DNA of 64,000 nt from CBDFKV01 sp965249035 (GTDB lineage Bacteria > Pseudomonadota > Gammaproteobacteria > Arenicellales > Poriferihabitantaceae): the NCBI GenBank assembly GCA_965249035.1, contig CBDFKV010000007.1:1612001-1676000 (forward strand), read 5' to 3'. A program made the position numbers and the translations under genes. The notes below the pieces were generated by a model. It made no database searches, had not been told where the DNA came from, and saw only the letters and a list, made by a program, of their open reading frames with translations. Of this stretch, positions 63,244 through 64,000 are shown in pieces; the stretch's first letter is position 1, and every line of letters starts with the position of its first letter.

Positions 63244-63891
63244 CGCTCGTAACTGCCTGTATATACGAACTAATATTGGTTAGGCAGGGCCGACTATCTA
63301 CACGGATGTAGCCGGGTTCACCGTTGGGCTGAGGCTTGCGTCGCTGGCCAATGGCAGAGGTTTTAGAGCGGGTTTTCTCGAAGTGTCTGCGGCGGCGTTG
63401 ATAGGCGTTGGATTTACGCAGATTGTATAGGTGCGATACCGAGATACCGAGATACCGGCAAGGTTGGCATATTCTTGCTGGTCATAAACCAGCAGTGCCC
63501 GTTCGCATAGCTTCTTGGTGGCTGGCCCGGACAAGGTGCCGTGGAGTTCGTCAGTCTGAGCCAGCAGCCGGCAGTCTTTATCGCGGTACTTTCTGGCAAA
63601 CCCGCGACTGGCAGTGTGCCGCCATGTTAGCCTGCCCTCCTTGAGGTAACGAGCCGCAAGGCGTTTCACCTGTACGTGGGAGTAGCCGCTAATGCGGGCC
63701 ATATAGCGCAACAGCAGACCCTTATCTTCTCGCTTGAGCGTGCGATATTTGAACCGCATTAAAGTGCGTTTAATAAAATCGTAGCGATTCCTTTTGCCGT
63801 CAATCGCCAGATCAACTTCATCAGTGCCGCCCAAAAACTGGCGGACCTTTTCTAGGCTGTCGATAGGTGAGTCATTCATGATGGTATTCAT
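63239..63891 (-). pseudogene. Integrase-type transposase remnant, frameshifted by an 8-bp duplication
   Basis: The frame from 63891 reads IDSLEKVRQFLGGTDEVDLA, YDFIKRTLMRFKYRTLKRED, RYMARISGYSHVQVKRLAAR (helix-turn-helix) and QEYANLAGISVSR, then becomes unlike the family. The unit GATACCGA (plus strand) stands twice at 63435-63442 and 63443-63450; removing one copy restores GISVSHLYNLRKSNAYQRRR, FEKTRSKTSAIGQRRKPQPN and GEPGYIRVD, which is the expected continuation, open to a TAG at 63239. The integrase-core catalytic domain is missing: similarity ends near 63295, beside the IS5-type element. Confidence 0.85.
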
Positions 63892-63923
63892 TCCTCATCA
63901 TGAACAGAAGTTAGATCAGTTCG

Positions 63924-63978
63924 GTATCATTTCCGATTAGAAATACATGCCTCGCTCAGTATCATTCCATATTGGAAG
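63924..63978. repeat. Two direct repeats upstream of the transposase remnant
   Basis: GTATCATTTCCGATTAGAAA (from 63924) and GTATCATTCCATATTGGAA (from 63959) are 35 bp apart. The second contains the palindrome TTCCA-TAT-TGGAA. They may be transposase-binding or end-repeat sites of the element whose gene begins at 63891, or an operator. The window ends before the element's terminus can be seen. Confidence 0.45.
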
Positions 63979-64000
63979 AGACTGTAACTGGAAATTGGCG

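Noticed and set aside
1..64000. tRNA or rRNA genes
   Set aside because: No T-loop/acceptor pairs or rRNA blocks were recognised by eye; a tRNAscan run would settle this.

Overview
The window looks like a chromosomal segment of a free-living, Gram-negative gammaproteobacterium of moderate GC. Pointers are the gammaproteobacterial order rpe-gph-trpE, pyrG-kdsA (KDO/LPS synthesis) and accA-tilS, an outer-membrane BtuB receptor, lipoprotein and Tat-like signals, and a REP/MITE-like repeat of a kind common in this class. I cannot assign a genus from sequence alone.

Layout. 1-5.4 kb: end of a surface-glycan cluster (GT4, small coupled protein, HAD-family COG5610-like protein, GT2, GT39-like membrane protein). 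5.4-8.5 kb: trpE, gph, rpe on the minus strand. 8.6-12.5 kb: a DsrE-like gene broken by one in-frame stop, then a cobalamin riboswitch, btuB and btuF. 12.5-21.5 kb: single housekeeping and hypothetical genes (rlmD, two small membrane proteins, glyA, an EamA permease, an SLT-type lipoprotein, a secreted propeller-like protein, a tandem universal stress protein, an AT-rich membrane gene). 21.6-26.6 kb: kdsA, pyrG, tilS, accA. 26.8-28.1 kb: a PP-loop tRNA-thiolase-like gene overlapping a TusA-like sulfur carrier. 28.3-31.9 kb: leuC, leuD and a LeuA2-type isopropylmalate synthase, without leuB. 32.0-45.5 kb: a compact glycogen/glucan cluster (pgi, glk, glgC, GH57, malQ, glgB, glgA, glgP) with several start/stop overlaps. 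45.6-53.1 kb: NDUFA9-like reductase, CinA-like protein, gltA with its terminator, an alpha/beta hydrolase, a methyltransferase and a molybdopterin oxidoreductase.

53.0-61.4 kb is the most unusual part: a 2498-residue secreted protein combining about nine Cys-containing immunoglobulin/prealbumin-like modules, a DUF11-like domain, an internal signal-peptide-like segment and a C-terminal gingipain-type (C25) peptidase with visible His and Cys. Three of its modules are almost identical 342-bp tandem repeats. Two small exported proteins flank it on the same strand. 61.8-64.0 kb is mobile DNA: an IS5-type transposase gene and the remnant of an integrase-type transposase frameshifted by an 8-bp duplication.

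How it works together: the glycogen cluster covers hexose-phosphate entry, ADP-glucose formation, polymerisation, branching, rearrangement and phosphorolysis. btuB/btuF form a B12-uptake unit under riboswitch control. The PP-loop/TusA pair suggests a sulfur-relay RNA modification. The C25 locus looks like a surface or secreted proteolytic/adhesive module. No tRNA, rRNA or CRISPR array was recognised.
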